Notes under the pieces: model-generated
Told to the model about the DNA's origin: nothing
Databases searched by the model: none
What the model saw: only the letters and a program-made list of their open reading frames with translations
Part shown: piece by piece, positions 1-7,723 of the stretch
Layout: each line of letters opens with the position of its first letter
Numbering within the stretch: the stretch's first letter is position 1
Origin: Mycolicibacterium pyrenivorans
GTDB lineage: Bacteria > Actinomycetota > Actinomycetes > Mycobacteriales > Mycobacteriaceae
DNA: 64,000 bases
NCBI RefSeq assembly: GCF_025821625.1
Contig: NZ_JACKSH010000253.1
Location: forward strand, 1,715-65,714
Direction of reading: 5' to 3'
Program-made: the position numbers and the translations under genes

Positions 1-113
1 GGCCTCGAAGAACCATGCAGAGACGGCGTCGCAAGGCGACCACCGACCCATTTTCACCCCCGAACGGGCGACCGCAAGGTCAAATTGGCTGGAATGCCAT
101 TTCGGCGAACGGA

Positions 114-1844
114 CTACTCGACGTCCATGTCGCGGAGCTCGCGCTTGAGGATCTTGCCCGTGGGATTGCGCGGCAGTTCGTCGAGGAACACCACCTCGCG
201 CGGCACCTTGTAGCGGGCCAGGTTCTCCTTGACGTAGGCCTTGATGGTGTCTTCGTCGATCGAGGAACCCTCGGCCTTGACCACGAAGCAGCGCAGCCGG
301 GCGCCCCACTCCTTGTCCTCCACACCCAGCGCGGTCGCCTCGACGACCTCCGGGTGGCCGCTGACGAGGTCCTCGATCTCGGCGGGGAACACGTTCTCGC
401 CACCGGAGACGATCATCTCGTCATCGCGGCCGCTGACATAGAGTAGGTCGTTGTCGTCGAAGTAACCCACGTCCCCCGAGGACAGCAGGCCGTCGATGAT
501 CTGCTTGCCGCCGCCGCCTGTGTAACCCTCGAACGGAAAGAAGTTGCCGACGAATATCCGGCCCACCTCACCGCGCGGGAGTTCGTTGCCGTTGTCGTCG
601 AGAATCTTGACCTTCATGCCCTTGACCACCGGGCCGACTGTGGCCGGATTGATCGAAAGATCTTGCGGCCCAGCGATGGTCGCGTACGCGACCTCGGTGG
701 AACCGTAGAGGTTGTAGATCACCGGACCGAGGTCCTTCAACGCTCGGGTGGCCAGCTCGGCGCCGAGCTGCGAGCCGGAGACGAACACGATGCGCAGCGA
801 GGACAGATCCGGTTTGGGTGAGGTCTTCTCGAGCTCGTCGAGCATCCGGGACAGCATCACCGGCACCACGACGATCGCGGTGACCTTGTTCTTCTCGATG
901 TCGGCGAGCACGGTGGCCGGCTTGAATCGCCTCCGCAGCACCAGCGTCGAGCCCAGCATCATCGCGATGGTCGCGTGCAGGAAGCCCAGCGCGTGGAACA
1001 TCGGCGCGGGCAGCGACGTCACCTCTTTGGCCTTGAACGGGACCGACGACAGCACCCCGCCGATCGGCGCCAGTGAGGGCGGGGCACTGCGGTTGGCGCC
1101 CTTCGGCGTCCCGGTGGTGCCACTGGTCAAGATGATGATCGACGAGTGCTTGGACGCCTTCGGTGGTGGTTGCGTGCCGGTGCGGGCGATCAGCTCCTCG
1201 AGGGTCTCGTCGGTGCTGCCCGACGTCTCGTCACCCTCGGCGGCCGCCGAAGATTCGGCCCGGTCAGGGTTCACTCCCAGCGCCCGCAGCTTCCCCAACT
1301 CGGGTTGTGACTGCGAAACGGCGGCGGTGTACTCGTCGTCGTAGATGATGACCTTGCCGCCCTCCCGCTCGGAGACCTCCTTGATCTGCGGGCCGGAGAA
1401 CTCGCTGTTGAGCAGGATGATCCGCGCGCCGACCTTCGCCGCGCCGTACACCGACACGAGGAACCACCGGTGGTTGCGAGCGAGGACCGCCACCCCGTCG
1501 CCGCCCTGGACGCCCTTGGCGAGCAGGCCGTTGGCGACGGCGTTGGCGGCACTGTCGAGTTCGGAGAACGTCATCTCGCCGAAGTCGTCGATCACCGCGA
1601 CCCGGTTCGGATGACGGCGGGCGTTGAGCGCCGGGATCATCCCGAACTCACCCCAGCGCCGGATGTCGGCCACCAACGCGGCGATGTCCTGCGGCGCCTC
1701 CAGCTTCAGGGCGCCGGCCTCGAACATCTTGCGGGCGTAGTGCAGCTCGGCCGAGCCCCGCTCCCAGTATTTTCCGGCGGCCTTGCCGACTGACTGCTGA
1801 ACCTTGGCGAGCGCCTGAACCGGAAGATCGCTGAGCTTGGACAT
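114..1844 (-). CDS. fadD2: Long-chain acyl-CoA synthetase (FadD2-like)
   Basis: This 576-residue enzyme should activate fatty acids to acyl-CoA via an acyl-adenylate. The AMP-binding P-loop is visible as ILTSGTTGTPKGA near residue 240, followed by NLYGSTEVAYA and a C-terminal SGRDDEMIVSGGENVFPAEIE hinge and a PTGKILKREL lysine motif, so the full adenylating domain is present. The N-terminal 70 residues, rich in Lys, Glu and Ala, resemble those of mycobacterial FadD2. The gene is divergent from a LigD-polymerase-like gene, the same order as Rv0270 and Rv0269c in M. tuberculosis, which supports the symbol. The ATG has no good Shine-Dalgarno sequence but a TAAAGT box lies 7 bases upstream on the coding strand, so the mRNA may be leaderless. 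The natural substrate is not visible from sequence. Confidence 0.85.
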   Translation of the reverse strand: MSKLSDLPVQALAKVQQSVGKAAGKYWERGSAELHYARKMFEAGALKLEAPQDIAALVADIRRWGEFGMIPALNARRHPNRVAVIDDFGEMTFSELDSAANAVANGLLAKGVQGGDGVAVLARNHRWFLVSVYGAAKVGARIILLNSEFSGPQIKEVSEREGGKVIIYDDEYTAAVSQSQPELGKLRALGVNPDRAESSAAAEGDETSGSTDETLEELIARTGTQPPPKASKHSSIIILTSGTTGTPKGANRSAPPSLAPIGGVLSSVPFKAKEVTSLPAPMFHALGFLHATIAMMLGSTLVLRRRFKPATVLADIEKNKVTAIVVVPVMLSRMLDELEKTSPKPDLSSLRIVFVSGSQLGAELATRALKDLGPVIYNLYGSTEVAYATIAGPQDLSINPATVGPVVKGMKVKILDDNGNELPRGEVGRIFVGNFFPFEGYTGGGGKQIIDGLLSSGDVGYFDDNDLLYVSGRDDEMIVSGGENVFPAEIEDLVSGHPEVVEATALGVEDKEWGARLRCFVVKAEGSSIDEDTIKAYVKENLARYKVPREVVFLDELPRNPTGKILKRELRDMDVE

Positions 1845-1900
1845 GCGGACAACTTTATGTGACCGGGCTCGCAGATCGACCGGGATCCTACGATGAGGTG
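1845..1900. promoter_or_regulatory. Back-to-back promoters, probably leaderless, for fadD2 and the LigD-like gene
   Basis: On the minus strand a TAAAGT box (plus-strand 1852-1857) lies 7 bases before the fadD2 ATG. On the plus strand a TACGAT box (1889-1894) lies 6 bases before the GTG at 1901. Both fit the TANNNT minus-10 pattern and the spacing of mycobacterial leaderless promoters. Neither start has a Shine-Dalgarno sequence. This is inference from pattern and spacing. Confidence 0.4.
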
Positions 1901-3139
1901 GTGCCCGCTCCCCAGTATTTGGAGGTCGGTGGACAGCAGGTGCCCATCACCCATCCGGACAAGGTGGTTTTCGGCGACCTCGGGCTCACCAAGGCGGACC
2001 TGATGCACTACTACATCGCCGTCGCCGACGGTGCGCTGCGCGGCGTTCGGGACCGGCCGATGATCCTCAAGCGGTTCGTCAAGGGCATCGAACAGGAGGC
2101 GGTCTTCCAGAAGCGCGCCCCCGAGAAGCGCCCCGACTTCGTCGACGTCGCCGAGCTCAAGTACGCGTCAGGGACGTCGGCGAAGGAAGCCGTCCTGCAC
2201 GACGCGGCGGGTCTGATCTGGGCGGTGAACATGGGGTGTGTGGACCTCAATCCGCATCCGGTGCGCGCCGACGATCTCGACCATCCCGACGAGCTGCGCG
2301 TCGATCTCGACCCGATGCCGGGCGTCGGATGGCGTCAGATACTCGACGTCGCGTTCGTCGCCCGTGAGGTCCTCGAGGATCACGGACTGGTGGCGTGGCC
2401 CAAGACGTCGGGCTCGCGGGGCTTTCACATCTACGCGCGCATCCACCGTCGCTGGCCGTTCAAGTTCGTCCGGCTGGCGGCCGAGGCGGTCGCGCGCGAG
2501 GTCGAGCGGCGCGCGCCGGAGTCGGCCACCGCGCGATGGTGGAAAGAGGAACGCCACGGCGTCTTCGTCGACTTCAACCAGAACGCCAAGGACCGCACCG
2601 TGGCGTCCGCCTACTCGGTGCGCGCGACGCCCGACGCCCGAGTGTCGACGCCGCTGTTCTGGGACGAGGTGGCCGACTGCCGACCCGAGGTGTTCACCGT
2701 CGCCACCGTGCCGAAGCGCTTCGCGCAGGTCGGCGATCCGTGGGAGGGGATGGACGACGCCGCGGGGGGCCTGGAGTCGCTGCTGGACCTGGCCGACCGG
2801 CTGGGGCCGGCGGAGAAGGCGCCGAAGGGCGCGCGCAGATCCACCGACGGCCGCAGGCAATCCACCAAGCCGCTGATCGAGATCGCGCGCACCAAGACCA
2901 AGGACGAGGCGATGGCCGCGCTGCAGCAATGGCGCGACAAGTATCCGGCGGCGGCCGAGAAGCTGGAACCCGCGGACATCCTCGTCGACGGCATGCGCGG
3001 GCCGAGTTCGATCTGGTACCGCATCAGGATCAATCTCGAGCATGTTGCCGAGGACGTCCGACCGCCGCAGGAGGCCCTGCTGGCCGATTACAGCCCGTGG
3101 TCGGGCTATACCGGTTCGCAGCAGCAACGCCGCGGTTGA
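1901..3139 (+). CDS. Stand-alone LigD-type DNA polymerase/primase domain protein
   Basis: The protein is the polymerase domain of the NHEJ ligase LigD family, without the ligase or phosphoesterase domains. The catalytic acidic pair is in RVDLDP (plus-strand 2300-2314), followed by the KTSGSRGFHIYARI motif carrying the triphosphate-binding Ser and His (2402 onward) and the FVDFNQNAKDRTVASAYSVR motif near 2569. M. tuberculosis Rv0269c is the syntenic relative. Such archaeo-eukaryotic-primase-type enzymes fill gaps with ribonucleotides during DNA repair. The frame is open from a GTG at 1859; I prefer GTG 1901 (or the adjacent GTG 1898) because homology starts just after it and a minus-10-like box precedes it. 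The last 100 residues, Lys- and Arg-rich then Trp/Tyr-rich, follow the core. Confidence 0.8.
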   Translation: MPAPQYLEVGGQQVPITHPDKVVFGDLGLTKADLMHYYIAVADGALRGVRDRPMILKRFVKGIEQEAVFQKRAPEKRPDFVDVAELKYASGTSAKEAVLHDAAGLIWAVNMGCVDLNPHPVRADDLDHPDELRVDLDPMPGVGWRQILDVAFVAREVLEDHGLVAWPKTSGSRGFHIYARIHRRWPFKFVRLAAEAVAREVERRAPESATARWWKEERHGVFVDFNQNAKDRTVASAYSVRATPDARVSTPLFWDEVADCRPEVFTVATVPKRFAQVGDPWEGMDDAAGGLESLLDLADRLGPAEKAPKGARRSTDGRRQSTKPLIEIARTKTKDEAMAALQQWRDKYPAAAEKLEPADILVDGMRGPSSIWYRIRINLEHVAEDVRPPQEALLADYSPWSGYTGSQQQRRG

Positions 3140-3291
3140 CGCCAAGTTACCGACGAGTTTGCTGGGCGCCCCGTTTGCAGTTCTTACCGAAGTATTAGTC
3201 GTTACTCCCCGCGGCCTTAGATTGGCTCATTACGTTGAGTGATGTGTCGCCAACCGGCGGGCCATGTCAGCACAGATCGAGGGAGGCCACC

Positions 3292-3699
3292 ATGTACGGC
3301 AATCCGACGTTCGACTGCGATGGCGCCAGCATTCGGGCGCACTGCCGCCAGCTGGCCACCGTGGTGACGATCAAGGGCGCCGTCGATGACGCCAACGTCG
3401 AGTGTGTCCGTCGGCATGTCCGGCGCTTCATCCTCGCGGAGAAGCCTTTCGTGTTGGACCTCAGTGACGTCATTTCCTTTGACCGGGAAGCCATTTCGTT
3501 GCTGTTCACCGTTGACGACGTCTGCACCGCTGCCGGGGTCGAATGGTCGCTGGTCGCCAGCCGCTCCGTAGAGCAGGCGCTGGGCGAGTGCGGCATCGAG
3601 TTCGACGCCGCCGGTTCCGTTCCCGAAGCGCTCAACCATTTCGCCGACGCCATGGTGGCACGGCGTCAGCTACTCCCACTTCTCACCAAGACCGCGTAA
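3292..3699 (+). CDS. STAS-domain protein (anti-anti-sigma-like)
   Basis: The 135-residue product has the fold signature of STAS proteins: an early strand TVVTIKGAVDD, then FVLDLSDVISFDREAISLLFTVDD, equivalent to the region where anti-sigma-factor antagonists carry the phosphorylatable Ser or Thr after a conserved Asp. Here the position that is usually DSSG reads DREA, so the usual phosphorylation serine appears to be missing. The start is set by a strong GGGAGG (3281-3286) five bases before ATG 3292; the frame runs further upstream to 3235 without support. No partner kinase or sigma factor gene is adjacent, so its partner is unknown. A role in a stress sigma-factor switch is an inference from the family. 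Confidence 0.65.
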   Translation: MYGNPTFDCDGASIRAHCRQLATVVTIKGAVDDANVECVRRHVRRFILAEKPFVLDLSDVISFDREAISLLFTVDDVCTAAGVEWSLVASRSVEQALGECGIEFDAAGSVPEALNHFADAMVARRQLLPLLTKTA

Positions 3700-3792
3700 A
3701 GGATCACTGTGTTAATCGATGTTCGGTGGCTCCGTTACCTACTACACCGTCGCCACAAGTCAGATGCGGAGCACCTCGCGCTGACCGCGGGA

Positions 3793-3831
3793 TGATTGTT
3801 CGCCCGCGCACGGCGGGCTGATTGTTCGCCC
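3793..3831. repeat. 13-bp direct repeats enclosing a hairpin
   Basis: TGATTGTTCGCCC occurs at 3793-3805 and again at 3819-3831, a 26-base period. Between them GCCCGC (3802-3807) and GCGGGC (3813-3818) can pair around a 5-base loop. It lies between the STAS gene and the acyl-CoA dehydrogenase gene. It could terminate the first or regulate the second. Confidence 0.5.
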
Positions 3832-3870
3832 CAGACCGCTGAGTCGACCATCGGCCGGCCCGCCAGGCTT

Positions 3871-3876
3871 TACTGT
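3871..3876 (+). promoter_or_regulatory. Candidate minus-10 box for the acyl-CoA dehydrogenase operon
   Basis: TACTGT lies six bases before ATG 3883, and no Shine-Dalgarno sequence precedes that ATG. The spacing suits a leaderless transcript. No minus-35 match is evident. Confidence 0.3.
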
Positions 3877-3882
3877 GCTCTT

Positions 3883-5097
3883 ATGAGCGCCACCGATGCC
3901 GACCGGGTCACCGAGGCCGCACACCGAGTGGTCGCCGAACACGACCCGCGTTCGGTGCCCATTTCACGATTTCTCGGTGCCTGCTTCGACGCGGGCCTGT
4001 CCTGGGTGCATTTCCCCGAACGTCTCGGTGGCCTCGGTGTCTCCCGCGGCCTCCAGGCCGTCGCCGACCGCATCCTGCAGGACGCCGGTGGGCCCGTTCC
4101 GCTGTCGCTCAACCCGATGGGTTACGGGATGGCCGCCCCGACGGTGCGCGAACACGCTCAGACCGACGACGTCCGCAGGGCCCTGTTGCGGCCGCTGGCG
4201 ACCACCGAGGACATCTGGTGCCAGCTGTTCTCCGAACCGGGCGCGGGTTCGGACCTCGCCGGCCTGGCGACGTCGGCGGTTCGCGACGGCGACACCTGGG
4301 TCGTCAACGGACAGAAGGTGTGGACGAGCCTGGCGCACCGCGCACGGTGGGGATTGCTCCTGGCCCGCACCGACCCCGACGTGCCCAAGCATCGCGGCCT
4401 GACCTACTTCGTCCTCGACATGCAAGCCGAAGGCGTCGAGACCCGTCCGCTGCGGCAGCTGACCGGCCACGCCGAGTTCAACGAGGTCTACATCACCGAC
4501 GCGCGCATCCCGGACGCCTACCGGCTGGGCGGGGTCGGCGACGGCTGGCGGGTCGCGATGACGACGCTGATGAACGAACGCAGTGCGCTCGGCGGCAGCG
4601 GCAGCAGGCGCGGGGCAGGCACCATCGGCGATGCCGTCGCGCTGTGGGCGTCGCGACCGGACCTGCACACCCCGGTGCTCCAGGACCGCCTCACTTCTCT
4701 GTGGCTGCGCGCCGAGGCCCAGCGACTGACCGCCGAGCGATCCAGGGCGACGGCGACCGTCGGAGGACCCGGCCCGGAAGCGTCCGTCGGCAAGCTCGTC
4801 GGCGCCGAACTCAATCAGCACATCTACGAGTTCTGTATGGATCTGCTCGGACCGGAGGGGATCATGTACGACGGCTACGAGATGCGGGGCCGTGGCCAGG
4901 GGAACGACGATGGGGACCGCGATGTCGAGGACTGGCGCGGCCCGATCCAGCAGAGGTTCCTGCGCAGCCGCGCCAACACCATCGAGGGGGGCACCTCCGA
5001 GGTGATGCGCAACATCCTCGCCGAACGGGTGCTCGGGCTGCCCGGGGACCTGCGTGCCGACGCCGGGATGCCGTGGAAGGAGGTTCCGCGTGGCTGA
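3883..5097 (+). CDS. Acyl-CoA dehydrogenase, first of a pair
   Basis: This 404-residue FAD enzyme should introduce an alpha-beta double bond into an acyl-CoA. The flavin-binding stretch QLFSEPGAGSDLAGL lies near residue 115, VNGQKVWTSLA follows, and the C-terminus has RSRANTIEGGTSEVMRNILAERVLG, the usual FadE ending. ATG 3883 is preferred over the open frame back to 3796 because a promoter-like box directly precedes it and homology begins soon after. Its stop overlaps the GTG of a second, shorter dehydrogenase. In actinobacteria such adjacent unequal pairs often form alpha2-beta2 heterotetramers, as FadE28/FadE29 do in steroid side-chain breakdown. Substrate unknown. Confidence 0.85.
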   Translation: MSATDADRVTEAAHRVVAEHDPRSVPISRFLGACFDAGLSWVHFPERLGGLGVSRGLQAVADRILQDAGGPVPLSLNPMGYGMAAPTVREHAQTDDVRRALLRPLATTEDIWCQLFSEPGAGSDLAGLATSAVRDGDTWVVNGQKVWTSLAHRARWGLLLARTDPDVPKHRGLTYFVLDMQAEGVETRPLRQLTGHAEFNEVYITDARIPDAYRLGGVGDGWRVAMTTLMNERSALGGSGSRRGAGTIGDAVALWASRPDLHTPVLQDRLTSLWLRAEAQRLTAERSRATATVGGPGPEASVGKLVGAELNQHIYEFCMDLLGPEGIMYDGYEMRGRGQGNDDGDRDVEDWRGPIQQRFLRSRANTIEGGTSEVMRNILAERVLGLPGDLRADAGMPWKEVPRG

Positions 5098-6283
5098 GGA
5101 TCAGCCCAAAGGCAGCGCTGAGGCACGAAGCGCCGAGTTCACCTTCACGGACGAGCAGAATCAGCTTCGCGCCGCGGTGCGCGGTTTCTGCGGCGAGTTC
5201 CTCGGGGAGTCCTCGGTGCGCGCCCAGATGACATCCGATCCGCCGTTCGACGCGAAAGTGTGGACTCGGCTGGGATCCGAACTGGGCGTCCTGGGATTGG
5301 CCGTGCCCGAGTCCGACGGCGGCGCCGGCGGCACCCTGGTCGACCAGGCGGTCGCCGTCGAGGAACTGGGCGCCGCGCTGGCGTGCGGCCCGTTGTTCGG
5401 CACCGTGTATCTCGCCATCCCCGCGCTGGTCGCGGCCTCGGAGAGTAGCGACCTGCTGATGCCGCTGCTCGACGGCGCCCGCACCGCGGCGTTCGCCGTC
5501 GGCGACGTGGCCGGCGCGTTCGACGCCGCGGCCGTCACCGTCGACGCGACACCGACCGGAGGTGGCTGGGCGTTGTCCGGAACCGTCGAACGGGTCGTCG
5601 ACGCGCGGGTGGCAGACGTCCTCCTCGTCGCCGCGAACGGTCCGGACGGCATCGGGCTCTACGCCGTGGGCACCGACAACCTTGGGGTACAACGTGTTCC
5701 GCTGGGCACGCTGGACTTGACAAGGCCTCAGGCCACCGTCGGATTGCTCGATGCGCCCGGGCGGCTCATCGCAGGTCCCGAGGAGGCCGAGCGGGTGATC
5801 ACCCACGCGCTGCAGGTCGGCTCGGCGTTGCTGGCAGTCGAACAGGTCGGCGCGGCACAGCATCTGCTCGACCTGTCGGTCGAGTATGCGAAGAGCCGTC
5901 TGCAGTTCGGCAGGCCGATCGGATCGTTTCAGGCCGTCAAGCACCGCCTGGCCGACGACCTCGTTGCGCTCGAGCACGCGAGATCGACTGCTTACCATGC
6001 GATTTGGGCACTCACGGACTTGTCCGACGACCCGGCCCTCGCGGTCAGCATCGCGCAGGCGACGTGTTCGTCGGCGTTAACGCGGATTGCCACGGACACG
6101 ATCCAGGTCCACGGCGGTATCGGGTTCACCTGGGAGCACCAGGCGCACCTGTACTACAAGCGGGCCTATACAGACGCCGCACTGCTGGGCAGCGCCGAAC
6201 AGCACCGGGCCAGGGTGGCCGAACTGGTGCTCACCGCCCCCGCCAAGGACGCCCCGCGCGTCGCCACCGGTATCCCGAACTGA
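5090..6283 (+). CDS. Acyl-CoA dehydrogenase, second of a pair
   Basis: The 397-residue product is acyl-CoA-dehydrogenase-like but divergent in the flavin loop; the region after KVWTRLGSELGVLGLAVPES lacks a clear EPGAGSD. The C-terminal half is more typical, with SRLQFGRPIGSFQAVKHRLADDL and QVHGGIGFTWEHQAHLYYKRAY. GTG 5090 is chosen because GAAGGAGG (5076-5083) sits seven bases upstream and the start overlaps the previous stop. The translational coupling and the one degenerate FAD site support a heteromeric complex with the 3883-5097 product, as in known mycobacterial FadE pairs. Function beyond acyl-CoA oxidation is not visible. Confidence 0.8.
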   Translation: MAEDQPKGSAEARSAEFTFTDEQNQLRAAVRGFCGEFLGESSVRAQMTSDPPFDAKVWTRLGSELGVLGLAVPESDGGAGGTLVDQAVAVEELGAALACGPLFGTVYLAIPALVAASESSDLLMPLLDGARTAAFAVGDVAGAFDAAAVTVDATPTGGGWALSGTVERVVDARVADVLLVAANGPDGIGLYAVGTDNLGVQRVPLGTLDLTRPQATVGLLDAPGRLIAGPEEAERVITHALQVGSALLAVEQVGAAQHLLDLSVEYAKSRLQFGRPIGSFQAVKHRLADDLVALEHARSTAYHAIWALTDLSDDPALAVSIAQATCSSALTRIATDTIQVHGGIGFTWEHQAHLYYKRAYTDAALLGSAEQHRARVAELVLTAPAKDAPRVATGIPN

Positions 6284-6293
6284 GAGGTCTGCC

Positions 6294-6533
6294 GTGACAC
6301 AGCCGATTGCCCGTTACGCCGTCGCGGCGGTCATCGCCGCCGCCACCCTTGCCGTGCCCCTCTCCGCCGTCGCCACGACCGCGCCGGTCTCGACGGCGCA
6401 GTGCCCGCCCGGTGAGACGGGTGTCATCTACGGATGCTCGCCCTTCTGCGTACCCGGCAAGTTCCTCGACACCCAGACCGGCCTGTGCATGCCGGTGCCG
6501 CCCCCGCCGCCCGCACCCACTCCGCGGGTGTAG
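6294..6533 (+). CDS. Small secreted Cys- and Pro-rich protein
   Basis: A 79-residue protein starting at GTG 6294, ten bases after the dehydrogenase stop, with GAGAGG just upstream. Residues 6-30 form a hydrophobic Ala/Val-rich signal sequence. The mature part has four cysteines (AQCPPGET, YGCSPFC, LCMP) and a proline-rich tail ending APTPRV. This arrangement is common among small exported mycobacterial proteins of unknown function. The four cysteines may form two disulfides outside the membrane. No enzyme motif is seen. Co-transcription with the dehydrogenase pair is likely from spacing. Confidence 0.65.
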   Translation: MTQPIARYAVAAVIAAATLAVPLSAVATTAPVSTAQCPPGETGVIYGCSPFCVPGKFLDTQTGLCMPVPPPPPAPTPRV

Positions 6534-6538
6534 GTCGG

Positions 6539-7189
6539 TCAGCGGTGTTCGGCGGCCACGCCGAGGATGACCGCGCGGATCTGGCGCTGGACGTGCTCGC
6601 GGCTGGCCGGTTCGGTTGATCCGTTGGCGAACCCGAAAACCAACCCGCTGAGGTACGTCAGCAGCACCGATGCCTGCTCGGCGACCAACTCCTGGTTCAC
6701 CGCCCCCCGGACGGGGGCGATTCCGACGACGAGGCGCTCGGCCAGCGAGCGGTAGTTCTCGAAAACTTCCTGGAAACCGGCGGCGAGGTGGGCGTCGCGT
6801 TTGGACAGCATCGTCAGTTCGAGACGTGCCCGCGTCCGGGACAGACTCGGTTCCTCGCGGATCCGCATCATCTGCTCGGCCAGCGCGGCCAGGCCGACGC
6901 CATCTCCCGGATCTTCCTCGAAGGCCGCGGTGAAGGCTTCGATGTCGTAGCGGACGAGTTGCTTCGCGATGCCGTGCAGCAACGCAGAACGGGTCCGGTA
7001 GTAGAACGACGTCGTGCCATCGGGCACCCCGGCGCGGCGGTCCACCTTGAGGTGGCTGAGCCCACGCGCGCCATCTTCGGCCAGCAGCGCGATCGCGGCG
7101 TCGCACAGGTGCCTACGTCGCTCTTCCGGGTTGGATTTCCTTCTTGTCGTTACCCCTGGAACCCTACTTACGGAATCGTCACTCAGCAC
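6539..7189 (-). CDS. TetR-family transcriptional regulator
   Basis: The 216-residue protein has a TetR-type N-terminal DNA-binding domain: ERRRHLCDAAIALLAEDGARGLSHLKVDRRAGVPDGTTSFYYRTRSALLHGI, residues about 22-75, with the helix-turn-helix in VDRRAGVPDGTTSFYY. The remaining 140 residues are helical and would bind a ligand; a fatty acyl-CoA is a guess from neighbours. It begins at a GTG that overlaps the tail of the isomerase remnant by 11 bases, so it may have been cotranscribed with the intact ancestor of that gene. It converges on the small secreted-protein gene with a five-base gap. Confidence 0.85.
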   Translation of the reverse strand: MLSDDSVSRVPGVTTRRKSNPEERRRHLCDAAIALLAEDGARGLSHLKVDRRAGVPDGTTSFYYRTRSALLHGIAKQLVRYDIEAFTAAFEEDPGDGVGLAALAEQMMRIREEPSLSRTRARLELTMLSKRDAHLAAGFQEVFENYRSLAERLVVGIAPVRGAVNQELVAEQASVLLTYLSGLVFGFANGSTEPASREHVQRQIRAVILGVAAEHR

Positions 7190-7583
7190 TGCGGTGGGTG
7201 CCGCGTCGGTGGTGTTTGTTGAGGTAGTCGGTGATGGTTGTGAGTTGGTAGCGGGATACGTCGTGGGCGTCTTCGTCTTCGGCGAACACCGAGGACACCA
7301 TGACGGTGTCGTCGCGGTCGTAGAAGCCGATGCCGGCCAGGTCCGAGAAGAACTCGAAGATCGGCAACAGTTCCTCCATCGACCGGAAGAAGCACCGCTC
7401 GGACCCCTCGATCTTCTCCGGGCGCCCGAAGAACCCGGTGTTGATCACGTTCACGCCGAGATCCACGGTGATCTGCACGACGCGTTTCCCGTTGCGCACC
7501 GCCGCCTCGCGGGCGTCCTCGTCGGGACCCGACCAGCACAGCACCGGCAACGCCGACGCGATCCTCACCCCGGCATCGGCACA
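7179..7583 (-). pseudogene. Sugar-phosphate isomerase/epimerase remnant with a large internal deletion
   Basis: About 130 codons remain readable. The first half (CADAGVRIASALPVL...VINTGFFGRPEK...SMEELLPIFE) matches the middle of TIM-barrel sugar-phosphate isomerases of roughly 300 residues. The second half (DLAGIGFYDRDDTVMVSSVFAEDED...YQLTTITDYL) matches their C-terminus. The roughly 100 residues that should lie between LLPIFE and FFSDLAGIGF are gone in frame, and the N-terminal 60 or so residues are missing, with only a short out-of-frame trace (AARLDV) upstream. Metal-binding Glu and His residues of the deleted part are lost, so activity is not expected. The family assignment is from remembered sequence patterns and should be confirmed by alignment. 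Confidence 0.6.
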
Positions 7584-7723
7584 CGTCGAGCCGGGCCGCC
7601 GACGTCGTGCTGGAACCGACGCTCATCGTCCGCGGGACCACCGGACCGCCGCGCACCTGTGCTCTGTCCGATCGGACGGCTGGTACTGTAACGCTTACCG
7701 TATGCGGACCGGGAGACTGCTGA
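7584..7723 (+). pseudogene. LacI-family regulator C-terminal remnant
   Basis: The plus-strand frame opening near 7583 reads SSRAADVVLEPTLIVRGTTGPPR before running on to a stop at 7721-7723. This is the typical last strand and tail of LacI-type repressors (the pattern LPTELVVRGSTAPP). Nothing upstream of it in that frame is coding, because the minus-strand isomerase remnant begins there. It therefore looks like the end of a deleted lacI gene that once lay next to the isomerase gene. It is short and the call rests on one motif. Confidence 0.45.
7666..7698. promoter_or_regulatory. Two inverted repeats upstream of the amidohydrolase
   Basis: GTCCGATCGGAC (7666-7677) is a perfect 12-base palindrome. 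Eleven bases on, GTAA-CGC-TTAC (7688-7698) is a second perfect inverted repeat. A TACTGT box (7684-7689) sits between or over them. They could be operators for the nearby TetR regulator, but no evidence ties them to it. Confidence 0.3.

Noticed and set aside
3172..3200. A SigF-type promoter before the STAS gene
   Set aside because: GTTT is present but the downstream box does not match GGGTA at the right spacing.
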